From positions 1-64,000 of the forward strand of contig NZ_PYVW01000003.1 in the NCBI RefSeq assembly GCF_003056355.1: DNA of 64,000 bases, in the 5' to 3' direction. The stretch is from Devosia naphthalenivorans (GTDB lineage Bacteria > Pseudomonadota > Alphaproteobacteria > Rhizobiales > Devosiaceae). The notes under the pieces were generated by a model that saw only the letters and a program-made list of their open reading frames with translations, did not search any database and was not told the DNA's origin. The position numbers and the translations under genes were made by a program. Every line of letters starts with the position of its first letter. Positions within the stretch are counted from its first letter, which is position 1. This document shows, in pieces, positions 55,794 through 64,000 of the stretch.

Positions 55794-56411
55794 ATGCCCC
55801 ATTCCGGCGGCGAAACCGCTATCAGCGCCCTGCTTCATAAAGCCGGAATTGCGCCCCAGACTGCCGAGGCGGCTGTCGCTATCGATGCGCTGCTGCAAAA
55901 TTGGCGGCGCCGGGCCATGCGGCGCGAGCTGGGTCACCGCGCGCTCCAGGACCTCAAGATCGACCTGGATCTGGCGCAGCTAGACGTACTGGTTTCGATT
56001 CGTGCGCCTGTCGACGAGTTTGGCGACAAGGCTGGCGGGGAAACCATGGTGGCGAGCGTTGCCGAGCGGCTGGGGATCGATCCCTCCCGCGCCAGCCGCC
56101 TTGTGAGCGAACTGGTCGATGCGGGATATGCCAGGAGGGCAGCGAGCCAAGCGGATGCGCGGCGCACGATCATCGAACTGACATCTGCTGGAGAAGCGGT
56201 GATCGATGCAGTGCGGGCATACAAGCTGCTTATCATGGGTGATTTTCTGAGCGGATGGGACGCTGGGGAGCTCAGCAAATTCGTACCCATGCTGCACAAG
56301 TTCGGCCACTGGTCGGAGCATACCGACGAGGGCGCGCTGAAGTTCGCTGAGGATATCGCGGCACTAGCGCGACACACTGCGATGGCGACACGCAAGGAAC
56401 TGGCCGAGTAG
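55794..56411 (+). CDS. MarR-family transcriptional regulator
   Basis: A 205-residue regulator, longer than the usual 140-150 owing to about 50 extra N-terminal residues. The winged helix shows VASVAERLGIDPSRASRLVSELVDAGYARRAASQADARRTIIELT, the classic MarR recognition helix and wing. ATG 55794 has AGGATAA upstream; longer readings would enter the operator. It is divergent from the MFS exporter, which it probably represses. A rho-independent terminator follows. Confidence 0.86.
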   Translation: MPHSGGETAISALLHKAGIAPQTAEAAVAIDALLQNWRRRAMRRELGHRALQDLKIDLDLAQLDVLVSIRAPVDEFGDKAGGETMVASVAERLGIDPSRASRLVSELVDAGYARRAASQADARRTIIELTSAGEAVIDAVRAYKLLIMGDFLSGWDAGELSKFVPMLHKFGHWSEHTDEGALKFAEDIAALARHTAMATRKELAE

Positions 56412-56419
56412 AAACGCAA

Positions 56420-56450
56420 ATACCCCGGAACGAACCGGGGTATTGTTTTT
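56420..56450 (+). terminator. Rho-independent terminator after the MarR gene
   Basis: ATACCCCGG (56420-56428) pairs with CCGGGGTAT (56435-56443), followed by TGTTTTT. It sits between convergent genes and may serve both. Confidence 0.85.
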
Positions 56451-56466
56451 GGTGGAAGCGGGCAGC

Positions 56467-57681
56467 TTAGCCGGCGAGCGGGACTACGTTCCCCGCCCCA
56501 CTCTTGGAGCCGAGCAGTTTCTTGATGTTGCGGGCGGCCTGGCGGATGCGCTGTTCGTTTTCGACAAAAGCGAGGCGAATATATTGATCGCCATATTCGC
56601 CGAAGCCCACGCCGGGGGCGACACCAACACCGGTTTCCTTGATCAGCAGCTTGGCAAATTCCAGCGAGCCGAGATGGGCGAATTGCGCCGGAATGGGCGC
56701 CCAGGCAAACATGGTGGCCCTGGGCACCGGAATGTCCCAGCCAGAGCGGGCAAAGCTCTCCACCATCACGTCGCGGCGGCACTTGTAGACCTTGCGGACT
56801 TCCTCGATCACATCGTCACGGCCATTGAGCGCGGCCGTTGCGGCAACCTGGATGGGGGTGAAGGCGCCGTAGTCCAGATAGGATTTGACGCGCGCCAAGG
56901 CCGCGATCAGCCGTTCATTGCCCACGGCAAAGCCGACGCGCCAGCCGGGCATGGAATAGGTCTTGGACATGGAGGTGAATTCGACAGTGATGTCGATGGC
57001 GCCGGGCACCTGGAGCACGGATGGTGGTGGCGCATCCTCGTCGAAATAGATCTCGGAATAGGCGAGATCGGACAGGATGAAGATGTCGTTGGCCTTACAG
57101 TACTTGACGACCTCGGTGTAGAAATCGAGGTCGGCTGTGTAGGCGGTCGGGTTGGCGGGGTAGTTGAGAACCAGCGCGATCGGCTTGGGGATCGAGTGCC
57201 GGACGGCGCGATCGAGCGAGCGCATGAAATCTTCGTTCGGATCGGCCGGCATGGAGCGCACGACGCCGCCGGACATGATGAAGCCGAAGGAGTGGATCGG
57301 ATAAGTCGGGTTGGGCACCAGCACCACATCGCCCGGCGCAGTGATGGCTGAAGCCATGTTGGCGAAGCCTTCCTTGGACCCAAGGGTCGCCACGACTTGC
57401 GTATCGGGGTTGAGCTTAACGCCGAACCGGCGGCCGTAATAGCTGGCCTGGGCCTTGCGCAGGCCAGGAATGCCGCGCGAGGTGGAATAACGGTGGGTGC
57501 GCGGATCCTTGACGGTTTCCTGCAGCTTTTCCACGATATGGGCGGGTGTCGGCATGTCCGGATTGCCCATGCCCAAATCGATGACATCGACACCTTCAGC
57601 GCGGGCCTTGGCCTTGATCGGGTCAATATGGGCAAACACGTAGGGTGGCAGGCGGCGGATGCGATGGAATTCTTCGCTCAT
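56467..57681 (-). CDS. alaC: Pyridoxal-phosphate aminotransferase (AlaC-like)
   Basis: A 404-residue class I/II aminotransferase. The PLP Lys240 is in SMSKTYSMPGWRVGF, the Asn/Asp/Tyr pocket in LNYPANPT and LSDLAYSEIYF, and the N-terminus EEFHRIRRLPPYVFAHIDPIK matches AlaC, the glutamate-pyruvate aminotransferase. Genomes often label it LL-diaminopimelate aminotransferase, but the AlaC start motif argues for alanine or related synthesis. ATG 57681 follows GAGGAAAAC. It is convergent with the MarR gene. Confidence 0.85.
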   Translation of the reverse strand: MSEEFHRIRRLPPYVFAHIDPIKAKARAEGVDVIDLGMGNPDMPTPAHIVEKLQETVKDPRTHRYSTSRGIPGLRKAQASYYGRRFGVKLNPDTQVVATLGSKEGFANMASAITAPGDVVLVPNPTYPIHSFGFIMSGGVVRSMPADPNEDFMRSLDRAVRHSIPKPIALVLNYPANPTAYTADLDFYTEVVKYCKANDIFILSDLAYSEIYFDEDAPPPSVLQVPGAIDITVEFTSMSKTYSMPGWRVGFAVGNERLIAALARVKSYLDYGAFTPIQVAATAALNGRDDVIEEVRKVYKCRRDVMVESFARSGWDIPVPRATMFAWAPIPAQFAHLGSLEFAKLLIKETGVGVAPGVGFGEYGDQYIRLAFVENEQRIRQAARNIKKLLGSKSGAGNVVPLAG

Positions 57682-57830
57682 GTTTTCCTCGGTGGTCCTC
57701 TGAGGACCTGAACTGGACCACGACGCGCTTAGTCCGAAGCGCCAAGCCTCTCTTTTGAGGCGTCGATTATCGCGGAATTATGGTTGTGAACGGGTTAAGC
57801 GCCGGCAATTGGGCGCTACATCGATGTTCG

Positions 57831-57866
57831 GCTCTTCCCCGCCCCATTGGGGCCATCGGGAAGAGC
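57831..57866 (-). terminator. Hairpin at the end of the possible tiny gene
   Basis: GCTCTTCCC (57831-57839) pairs with GGGAAGAGC (57858-57866), with an inner GCCCC/GGGGC stem. There is no T run on either side. It overlaps the stop of the tiny frame above it on the minus strand. Confidence 0.45.
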
Positions 57867-57964
57867 TAGCGGGCGTTCGCCCGCGCCACCGCGAAGGAAA
57901 CTGCAGACACCAAATTGCCGGCGAGCGAGGCTCCAACCAATGCAAATGTGTACAGCGACGGCAT
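57866..57964 (-). CDS. Possible 32-residue hydrophobic small protein
   Basis: ATG at 57964, with GAAGGGCAAGAG just upstream, opens a frame of 32 codons (MPSLYTFALVGASLAGNLVS and AVSFAVARANAR). It is mostly hydrophobic with a basic end, like many small membrane proteins. The hairpin at its stop fits a short transcript. No homology can be claimed. Confidence 0.3.
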   Translation of the reverse strand: MPSLYTFALVGASLAGNLVSAVSFAVARANAR

Positions 57965-58103
57965 GTCTCTTGCCCTTCAGAAGCGTATTTTGTATGGAAA
58001 CCAGCTAACGATTAGGCCGTTCATAAAACCTGGCAGTGGTATTGTAAATGGTCCGAAGGACGCCAACCTTCGTGATCAGAACGGCGTAAGTGAGGTTTAA
58101 ACT

Positions 58104-59420
58104 TTGAAGCGCATTGCCCTCGTCACGATCGGCACGCAAGGCGACGTTCAACCCTATCTGGCTCTTGCCATTGCCCTGAAGGACCGCGGTTACTCGGTTG
58201 TCCTTGGCGCATCGGAAGAATTCCAGGACATGGTAGAAGGTTACGGCATCGAGTTTCACACGCTCGGCCCCTCGATCCAGAGCTTCCTGACCCAGCAACG
58301 GTTCGAGAATGCGATGAGCCAATCCATGCTCATCAACGGCCCTTCCCTATTGCGGCAGGGTCAACAAATCGTTGATACAGCAGCCCGCCACGCTTGGAAC
58401 ATGTGCCAGGGCGCGGACATGCTGATTCTCAACATGAACACGAGCTTCGGCATCGATATTGCCGAAGCGCTGCATATTCCGGCCATCATGGTGGCGCTGC
58501 AACCGCTCAATTCCACCAGCGAATTCCCGCTCTGCATCTATTACGGCGCGGATTTTGGACCGGCGTTCAACAAGCTGACCTATACGGCGATGACCGTGCA
58601 GCAGATCTATTACAATCTGCCCCGCAACAAGCTGCGCCGCGAATTGATGGGGCTGGATGCTCGCAAGAAGGGTGGCTTCTTCCGCAATACGGACGGCACT
58701 TCGCTGACGACACTCTACGCGTATTCGCCGGTGGTTTCACCGCGCCCGCGCGATTGGCCCAAGAGCGCGATTGTCACAGGTTATTGGCAGCTCAAGGATC
58801 GCACGGACTGGCAGCCATCACGCGAGTTCCAGAAGTTCCTCTCCGAAGGCGAAGCGCCAGTCTATATCGGCTTTGGCTCGATGCCATTCGGCGCAGAGCG
58901 CAATACGCGCATCCTCAAGGAGGCCGTCGCCATGTGGGGCGGCCGTGCCGTGGTCGCGCGCGGCTGGGGCGGGATCAATCCGAAAGACCTGCCCGACACC
59001 ATTTTCGCCATCGAAAAAGCGCCGCACGACAAGCTGTTCAAATATGTTTCGGCGGTGGTTCACCATGGCGGCGCCGGCACGACTTCGGCGGGGCTCCATC
59101 TGGGCCGCCCGACCTTCGTGGTGCCGCAGACGGTGGACCAGCCTTATTGGGGACGGCGCGTGTTCGAGTTGGGCTGCGGGCCCAAGCCCGTGCGGCTGCG
59201 CAAGCTCACCTCCGAGATTCTCGCCGGGGCGCTGGCGGACCTCTCCGCCAATCCGAACTATCGCCGCAATGCTGGTGAGATTGCCGAGCAGTTGCATGGC
59301 GAAGACGGAACGGATCGAGCGATCAAGGTGATCGAGCGCGTGATGGCAAACTACGTGCCGCGCATTCCCAAGGAAAAGAAGATCCGCAAGGTAAAGCCGG
59401 CTTTGAAGCTCGTCGGGTAA
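58104..59420 (+). CDS. Glycosyltransferase, UGT/GT1 type (sterol/macrolide-glucosyltransferase-like)
   Basis: A 438-residue enzyme with the GT-B fold. The N-terminal block RIALVTIGTQGDVQPYLALA is typical of GT28-like acceptor domains, and the donor-binding signature VHHGGAGTTSAGLHLGRPTF with VVPQTVDQPYWGRRVFELG near residues 315-360 marks the UGT family. The likely donor is UDP-sugar and the acceptor a lipid or small hydrophobic molecule. The start is TTG 58104 with AGTGAGG upstream. The basic C-terminus (KEKKIRKVKPALK) may bind membranes. Confidence 0.85.
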   Translation: MKRIALVTIGTQGDVQPYLALAIALKDRGYSVVLGASEEFQDMVEGYGIEFHTLGPSIQSFLTQQRFENAMSQSMLINGPSLLRQGQQIVDTAARHAWNMCQGADMLILNMNTSFGIDIAEALHIPAIMVALQPLNSTSEFPLCIYYGADFGPAFNKLTYTAMTVQQIYYNLPRNKLRRELMGLDARKKGGFFRNTDGTSLTTLYAYSPVVSPRPRDWPKSAIVTGYWQLKDRTDWQPSREFQKFLSEGEAPVYIGFGSMPFGAERNTRILKEAVAMWGGRAVVARGWGGINPKDLPDTIFAIEKAPHDKLFKYVSAVVHHGGAGTTSAGLHLGRPTFVVPQTVDQPYWGRRVFELGCGPKPVRLRKLTSEILAGALADLSANPNYRRNAGEIAEQLHGEDGTDRAIKVIERVMANYVPRIPKEKKIRKVKPALKLVG

Positions 59421-59506
59421 CGGTATGCCCCCCGTGGTTTGAGGCTCACCACGAGGGCTGATGTTGCCAGAGGCGGTGCGCGCGAGGATCGATACGCCCA
59501 GCCCCA

Positions 59507-59869
59507 TCACCCGTTGTGGCAGACGTACTCAAGATTATTGCCGTCCGGATCGATGACGAAGGCGGCATAGTAGGTGGGCGTGTAGTGCGGACGCAGGCCC
59601 GGAGCGCCATTGTCGGTGGCCCCGTTCGCCACCGCCGCGGCATAGGCGCCGTCAACGGCGGCACGATCACCGGCTACAAAGGCGAGGTGAATTTGCCCGC
59701 ACGGGCTATCGCCAGCCTCGCTGATCCATAGGTCTGGCTGCTCGCTACCAAGCCCAACGACACCTTCGAACTGCATCATTATCTTGTAGCCGAGCGGGCC
59801 AAGAGCCGCCTGATAAAAGGCCACCAGGACGTCGAATTGCTTGCTGCGCAGGCCAACGTGGTCAATCAT
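59507..59869 (-). CDS. VOC family protein (glyoxalase/bleomycin resistance-like)
   Basis: A 120-residue vicinal-oxygen-chelate protein: MIDHVGLRSKQFDVLVAFYQ at the start with the metal-ligand His, IHLAFVAGDRAAVDGAYAAA in the middle, and AAFVIDPDGNNLEYVCH with the C-terminal Glu. The family covers dioxygenases, glyoxalases and resistance proteins; the substrate is unknown. It starts 92 bases from the end of the DAACS gene, in the same direction. Confidence 0.85.
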   Translation of the reverse strand: MIDHVGLRSKQFDVLVAFYQAALGPLGYKIMMQFEGVVGLGSEQPDLWISEAGDSPCGQIHLAFVAGDRAAVDGAYAAAVANGATDNGAPGLRPHYTPTYYAAFVIDPDGNNLEYVCHNG

Positions 59870-59891
59870 CGGATATCTCCAGAACGAGGAA

Positions 59892-59915
59892 AGGGGCGGA
59901 ACACCGTCCGCCCCT
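59892..59915 (-). terminator. Hairpin between the DAACS symporter and VOC genes
   Basis: AGGGGCGGA (59892-59900) pairs with TCCGCCCCT (59907-59915). On the minus strand it follows the symporter gene and is followed by TTTCC, a weak T run. Confidence 0.55.
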
Positions 59916-59960
59916 CTGCTGCTAGAGCCCGATACTGACAGGCCGTGTCAGCAGCTTTAT

Positions 59961-61331
59961 TCAGGCCGGCACTGCGTCCTTCACATCGAGTGCCTCGATG
60001 CTTTCGCCACGATCATAGACCGCCTGGTCAAGGATGCCCTGGCGCTTTGCCACGATGGTGGGGACCAGCGCCTGGCCGGCGACGTTGACCGCCGTGCGGC
60101 CCATGTCGAGGATCGGATCGACCGCCAGTAGCAGGCCCACGCCTTCGAGCGGCAGGCCAAGCGTGGAGAGCGTCAGCGTCAGCATGACGGTAGCGCCCGT
60201 CAGGCCGGCGGTGGCAGCGGAGCCGATGACCGACACGAAGACGATCAGCAGGTATTCCTGCAGGCCAAGCTGGATGCCGAAGAACTGCGCCACGAAGATC
60301 GCGGAAATTGCCGGGTAGATCGCCGCGCAACCGTCCATCTTGGTGGTGGCGCCAAGCGGCACCGCGAAGGCTGCGTATTCACGCGGTACGCCAAGGTTCT
60401 GCTCGGTGACGCGCTCGGTCAGCGGCAAAGTGCCGATGGATGAGCGCGAGACGAACGCAAGCTGGATGGCAGGCCATGCGCTCTGGAAGTAACGGATGGG
60501 GTTGAGCCCATGGGCCTGCAGCAGCACCGGGTAGACAACGAACAGCACGAGCGCCAGCCCGATATAGATAGCGGCCGAGAACCAGCCCAATTGGGCCAGT
60601 GCATCCCAGCCATAAACGGCAACGGCGTTGCCGAGGAGGCCGATGGTGCCGATCGGGGTCAGGCGAATGACCCACCACAGCATCTTGTGCACGATCTTGA
60701 GGAAGGAGCGGTTGAACGCCAGGAACGGATCGGCAGCCGGTCCGACGCGCAGGGCGGCGACGCCCACCGCGATGGATACGACGAGGATCTGCAGCACGTT
60801 GAAGTTGAGGCTGGTGCTGGCCGAACCATCAGTCAGCCGCGTGGAAGCCTGCAGGCCCAACACGTTTGCCGGGATGATGCCCTTGAGGAAATCGAGCCAG
60901 GAGCCAGTGGACGATGGCGCCTTGGCTGCGGTTTCAGCAACGGCGGTGTGAATGCCGGGCTGGATGACCAGGCCAAGCGTGATGCCGATGGCAACGGCGA
61001 TGAGTGCCGTGATGGCGAACCACAACAGGGTCTGCCAGACCAGCTTGGCGGCATTGTTGAGCTCGCGCAAATTGGCGATGGAAGCAACGATTGCGGTGAA
61101 GACAAGCACCGGCACCAGTGCCCGCAGCAGCGAAACGAAGGTGGAGCCGACGGTTGACAGCGTCTGGGTCAGCCAGTTGGCGCTGCCAGCGGCATCGGGG
61201 CCCATCTGGCGCGCGATGTAGCCGAGGACAAGGCCGATGACCATGGCAGCCAGCACCTGGAAGCCAAAGCTGCGATAGAATGGCTTGGGCGCCCTTGAGA
61301 CCCGAGCAGGAGAAATCGTGGTGGGAGACAT
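59961..61331 (-). CDS. Dicarboxylate/amino acid:cation symporter (DAACS family)
   Basis: A 456-residue membrane protein with the GltP/DctA/SstT fold. The HP1 serine motif is SRSSIGTLPLT, the helix 7 motif is GATTKMDGCAAIYPA (Lys where most have Asn before MDG), and HP2 has GSAATAGLTGATVML. It takes up glutamate, aspartate, serine or C4-dicarboxylates with Na+ or H+. ATG 61331 has a weak ribosome site. It is probably monocistronic. Confidence 0.87.
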   Translation of the reverse strand: MSPTTISPARVSRAPKPFYRSFGFQVLAAMVIGLVLGYIARQMGPDAAGSANWLTQTLSTVGSTFVSLLRALVPVLVFTAIVASIANLRELNNAAKLVWQTLLWFAITALIAVAIGITLGLVIQPGIHTAVAETAAKAPSSTGSWLDFLKGIIPANVLGLQASTRLTDGSASTSLNFNVLQILVVSIAVGVAALRVGPAADPFLAFNRSFLKIVHKMLWWVIRLTPIGTIGLLGNAVAVYGWDALAQLGWFSAAIYIGLALVLFVVYPVLLQAHGLNPIRYFQSAWPAIQLAFVSRSSIGTLPLTERVTEQNLGVPREYAAFAVPLGATTKMDGCAAIYPAISAIFVAQFFGIQLGLQEYLLIVFVSVIGSAATAGLTGATVMLTLTLSTLGLPLEGVGLLLAVDPILDMGRTAVNVAGQALVPTIVAKRQGILDQAVYDRGESIEALDVKDAVPA

Positions 61332-61492
61332 GTCGTACCTGTGAATGGGAGGCCCACGCCTTTAATTCAAGCGAAGTGCCTCGAAATTACCCACAATCTA
61401 CGCCGAGCCGGCGGAATTCTCTGCGTACGGAATTGCGTTGTCACGGAGCTCTAGAAAAATTTTCTGCGGCTTAATACAGTTCCGGGCAATAG

Positions 61493-62140
61493 CTATGCTG
61501 TCGAAGGACTGCGGGTCGCCAGGGTTGCGAAGCCGGCCAGGATCGCCGGCACAAAAAGTGCGATGGCAAAGGCAATGGTAAGCAACCCCATTCCGACGTC
61601 GAACCAGGCCAGCGCCACAAGGCTCGCACCAGCCAGGCCATAGCCAAGACCACCTGCCCGATGCACAAGCTTCCAGGCGCGGTCCCCCGGCACCGGCCAA
61701 GGCATGCGCAGGCCGGCATAAGTGTGGCGCTCGGCTTCAAACAGCACAATGCCCAGCACGAACAGGGCCGCGCCGAGCCCGAAGCCGGTCACCCGGATGA
61801 AATCCAGATCCGAGCCGATGCCGGTCAGCAGCAATCCAAGCTGGGAGGCGGCGACGACCAGCATCAGCAGGGTCAATACCGGATCGAGAATATGCTGCGA
61901 TTTGGCGAATTGGTTCTTGGTGAGGGCCCGGCCCAGAAGAAAGAACGCGGTCAGCAACAGGGCCTGCAGGAGCACCGCAACGGGCAATGCCAGATCACGG
62001 TGCCAGAGCCAGTCTGCGCTGCTGCCGCTCCAATGAGCCGGATAGGCGTATTCGGCGGGAACGCGCAGGAAGGCGACGCCGGTAATAGCGATGGTGACGG
62101 CCAATACCAGCAGGTGGAAGCGGGTGATCAGGAGCTGCAT
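61493..62140 (-). CDS. SdpI/DUF1648-like membrane protein
   Basis: A 215-residue protein with six hydrophobic helices. The first part (RVPAEYAYPAHWSGSSADWLW) recalls DUF1648, and the later RMPWPVPGDRAWKLVHRAGG matches the SdpI pattern (R.PWt...eeaWkk.hr.gg). SdpI in Bacillus gives immunity to the SdpC toxin and signals; most homologues have no known role. It is not linked to a toxin gene here. Confidence 0.75.
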   Translation of the reverse strand: MQLLITRFHLLVLAVTIAITGVAFLRVPAEYAYPAHWSGSSADWLWHRDLALPVAVLLQALLLTAFFLLGRALTKNQFAKSQHILDPVLTLLMLVVAASQLGLLLTGIGSDLDFIRVTGFGLGAALFVLGIVLFEAERHTYAGLRMPWPVPGDRAWKLVHRAGGLGYGLAGASLVALAWFDVGMGLLTIAFAIALFVPAILAGFATLATRSPSTA

Positions 62141-62200
62141 GAAACTCTAGATTGGTCTTGGGGCGCCAATCGCAACCCCTTCTCATCTGTGCGGCGGAGC

Positions 62201-62231
62201 AAAAAGAAAAGGGCCAGTTTCCTGGCCCTTT
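62201..62231 (-). terminator. Rho-independent terminator of the rplM-rpsI operon
   Basis: On the minus strand AAAGGGCCAG/CTGGCCCTTT (62231-62208) forms a 10-bp stem with a three-base loop, followed by TTTTCTTTTT. It starts about 22 bases after the rpsI stop. Confidence 0.9.
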
Positions 62232-62252
62232 GCAAAAATCGTGATCCAGAGC

Positions 62253-62735
62253 TTAGCGCTTGGAGAACTGGAAGGACTTGCGGGCCTTAGCCTTGCCGTA
62301 CTTCTTGCGCTCGACGACGCGGCTGTCGCGGGTGAGGAAACCACCCTTCTTGAGGACAGGACGCAGGGCTGGCTCGAAGAAGTTCAGCGCCTTGGAGATG
62401 CCGTGACGGACGGCACCGGCCTGGCCGGACAGACCACCACCGGCAACAGTGACGACAACGTCGTACTGGTCGGTGCGTTCGGTCGCGACGATAGGCTGCT
62501 TGACGATCAGCTGCAGAACGGGACGCGCGAAGTAGGTCGCGAATTCGCGGCCGTTCACGGTCACTGTGCCCTTGCCTGGCTTGATCCAGACGCGGGCAAC
62601 GGCGTTCTTGCGCTTGCCGGTTGCGTAGGCGCGGCCCTGGGCGTCGAGCTTCTGGACGTGCACCGGAGCGGTGTTGACGGCCGGAGCGACGGTGGAGGTG
62701 CCGAGGTCTTCGAGGGAGTTGATGGTTTCAGCCAT
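62253..62735 (-). CDS. rpsI: 30S ribosomal protein S9
   Basis: A 160-residue S9 protein with an N-terminal extension of about 30 residues, normal for alphaproteobacteria. The conserved core is present ([50 protein letters not shown]), with the C-terminal [11 protein letters not shown] that reaches the P-site tRNA. It starts one base after the rplM stop, giving the universal L13-S9 operon, and is followed by a strong terminator. Confidence 0.97.
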   Translation of the reverse strand: MAETINSLEDLGTSTVAPAVNTAPVHVQKLDAQGRAYATGKRKNAVARVWIKPGKGTVTVNGREFATYFARPVLQLIVKQPIVATERTDQYDVVVTVAGGGLSGQAGAVRHGISKALNFFEPALRPVLKKGGFLTRDSRVVERKKYGKAKARKSFQFSKR

Positions 62736-62736
62736 A

Positions 62737-63201
62737 TTACTTCACCCGCGCATTCTTGGGGTTCATCGCAGCAACGTCCAGCTTGGCTGGGTTCTGCGCT
62801 TCGTGAGGATGCTCAGCGCCGGAGTAGACGCGGAGGTTCTTGAGCTGGGCACGGGTCAGCGGGCCGCCAGGCATCATGCGGCGGACAGCGTTCTCGAGTA
62901 CGCGCTCGGGGAAACGACCTTCCAGCAGTTCGCGTGCGGTACGGTCCTTGATGCCGCCGGGGAAACCGGTGTGCCAGTAGAACTTGTGCTGGTCCAGCTT
63001 GCGGCCGGTCAGCTTCACCTTGTCGGCATTGATGACAACGATGTTGTCGCCCATGTCCATGTGAGGCGTGAAAGTTGGCTTGTGCTTGCCGCGCAGGCGG
63101 CTGGCAATGATCGAAGCAACGCGACCCACGACCAGCCCTTCGGCGTCGATCAGGACCCACTTCTTTTCGATCTCGCTCGGTTTTGCCGAGTAAGTGCTCA
63201 T
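62737..63201 (-). CDS. rplM: 50S ribosomal protein L13
   Basis: A 154-residue L13 protein: [21 protein letters not shown] near the start, [41 protein letters not shown], and [14 protein letters not shown] at the end. It leads the L13-S9 operon. The upstream 144 bases hold a good sigma70-type promoter and a GC-poor leader that could host autoregulation, but no defined leader structure was recognised. Confidence 0.97.
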   Translation of the reverse strand: MSTYSAKPSEIEKKWVLIDAEGLVVGRVASIIASRLRGKHKPTFTPHMDMGDNIVVINADKVKLTGRKLDQHKFYWHTGFPGGIKDRTARELLEGRFPERVLENAVRRMMPGGPLTRAQLKNLRVYSGAEHPHEAQNPAKLDVAAMNPKNARVK

Positions 63202-63270
63202 GCTAGAATTCCCTAAAATTCTTGGGGCTTGCCAGCTTCATCGGAGGAGAAAGCGGCATGTTCGAACGGT

Positions 63271-63299
63271 CGTGTATGAGGGATTCTCGACCCCGTCAA
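63271..63299 (-). promoter_or_regulatory. Candidate housekeeping promoter of rplM-rpsI
   Basis: On the minus strand CTTGACG (-35, 63300-63294) and TACACG (-10, 63276-63271) are 17 bases apart and 70 bases before the rplM ATG. The -35 is a strong match; the -10 is weak, as often in this group. Confidence 0.5.
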
Positions 63300-63345
63300 G
63301 TGGCTGTATTTTATCCAGCAAAAACAAACACTTATCCATACGGTA

Positions 63346-64000
63346 TTATTTTACCGTAATTCCAAGTGCGTTTGTCTTCGTCATATCAGCCAGGTAGGCG
63401 CAGATGGCGGAGGCCAGGATGAAGGCGAGCCCCTGATGGCCGACGGCGAGGTCTATGTTGATCATGGACAGCAGCGTCGCGATGCCCAGCGTTACCTGGC
63501 CGACCACCAGCACGGCGATGACGCCCATCCAGCGGTGCACGCCCCCCAGCCCTGCCCCACGAATCTGGCGGAACAGCATCACGAAGGTCACGATGGTGAT
63601 GATATACGCGAGCATGCGGTGATTGAACTGCACCGTTAGGCCGTGTTCGAAGAGACTGCGCCAGGTGGGCTCGTAGGCGCCCAGCCCGTCGGGGATGAAC
63701 TTGCCTTCCATCAGCGGCCAGGTGTTGAAACCCATGCCCGCGTCGAGCCCGGCTACGAAGGCGCCGGCCGCGACCTGCAGCACCAGCAACAACAGCAGGA
63801 TGGTAACGGACGAGATATTGCCCTTGGTCACCTGCCCTTCGGTGCGATCAGGCCGCATCCGGCGGGCAACCCAGACGAGCGCCAGCAGCAGCAGCAGCGC
63901 TGCGGTCAGGTGCGCGGCAAGGCGATATTGTGAAACCGATGTCAGCTCGGTAAGGCCGGAGGAAACCATCCACCAGCCAAGTGCCCCCTGAAAGCCACCC
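63346..64000 (-). CDS. ctaA: Heme A synthase CtaA/Cox15, C-terminal part (cut by window edge)
   Basis: The minus-strand frame runs off the right edge; the last 217 or so residues are present. Five to six membrane helices and the paired heme-ligand His motifs are visible: SQYRLAAHLTAALLL, FNHRMLAYIIT, VHRWMGVIAV and VGHQGLAFILA. LDAGMGFNTWPLMEGKFIPD is the characteristic loop of alphaproteobacterial CtaA. The enzyme oxidises heme O to heme A for cytochrome oxidase aa3. The N-terminal third lies outside the window. Confidence 0.93.
   Translation of the reverse strand, partial: GGFQGALGWWMVSSGLTELTSVSQYRLAAHLTAALLLLLALVWVARRMRPDRTEGQVTKGNISSVTILLLLLVLQVAAGAFVAGLDAGMGFNTWPLMEGKFIPDGLGAYEPTWRSLFEHGLTVQFNHRMLAYIITIVTFVMLFRQIRGAGLGGVHRWMGVIAVLVVGQVTLGIATLLSMINIDLAVGHQGLAFILASAICAYLADMTKTNALGITVK

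Larger units (their letters stand above)
57682..58103. other. Intergenic stretch with a hairpin and a possible tiny gene
   Basis: Apart from the hairpin (57831-57866) and the 32-codon frame on the minus strand (57866-57964), I see no gene. The right end must hold the promoter of the glycosyltransferase at 58104; its TTG start has AGTGAGG upstream. GAGGACC/GGTCCTC near 57694-57710 is a short palindrome before the aminotransferase gene. Confidence 0.4.

Noticed and set aside
63202..63345. L13 autoregulatory leader before rplM
   Set aside because: The leader is the right length, but I could not identify a defined structure resembling known L13 leaders; only the promoter call was kept.

Overview
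The window reads as chromosomal DNA of a GC-rich alphaproteobacterium of the Hyphomicrobiales (Rhizobiales). A Devosia-like genus is my guess from gene content and repeat style; it is an inference, not a database result. Supporting signs are the many ABC uptake operons, an alpha-type phn (C-P lyase) cluster, a ScfR-type regulator, an S9 protein with a long N-terminus, and numerous intergenic inverted repeats.

Layout. 1-0.6 kb: tail of an IS30-type transposase and a DUF2934 gene. 1.0-5.9 kb: ABC importer plus glycerophosphodiester phosphodiesterase. 6.1-10.4 kb (minus): inositol-monophosphatase-family gene, then a signalling operon of a lone receiver protein, a small membrane protein and a symporter-histidine kinase fusion. 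10.6-17.7 kb: ScfR-type regulator divergent from a five-gene LIV-type ABC operon. 17.9-25.3 kb: LacI-type regulator divergent from a sugar/polyol operon (oxidoreductase, isomerase, SBP, two permeases, ATPase), with two LacI-like operators between them. 25.3-37.9 kb: phosphonate locus phnG-H-I-J-K-L-acetyltransferase-C-D-E1-E2 (minus), phnF (plus), phnM-phnN (minus). It has a clear four-unit PHO box before phnC and a palindrome likely bound by PhnF before phnG. 38-44.4 kb: DUF6894-like protein, Crp-like regulator, proVWX-type betaine/choline importer, FAD/NAD(P) protein. 44.6-53 kb: GH1 beta-glucosidase, tRNA-Ser(GCU), I78-type lipoprotein, GlsB-like membrane protein, GST, TSUP transporter, stand-alone molybdopterin oxidoreductase. 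53.1-53.5 kb: SugE/Gdx guanidinium exporter preceded by a guanidine-II (mini-ykkC) riboswitch. 54-64 kb: MFS drug exporter with divergent MarR regulator, AlaC-type aminotransferase, UGT-type glycosyltransferase, VOC protein, DAACS symporter, SdpI-like protein, rplM-rpsI, and the 3' part of ctaA.

Together the genes describe a nutrient-scavenging lifestyle: organophosphate and phosphonate use under apparent phosphate control, sugar/polyol and branched-chain-type uptake, osmoprotectant import, and guanidinium and drug efflux. At least four families of intergenic inverted repeats are scattered through the window, several of them inside the phn operon. No CRISPR array, prophage or intact insertion sequence was seen.
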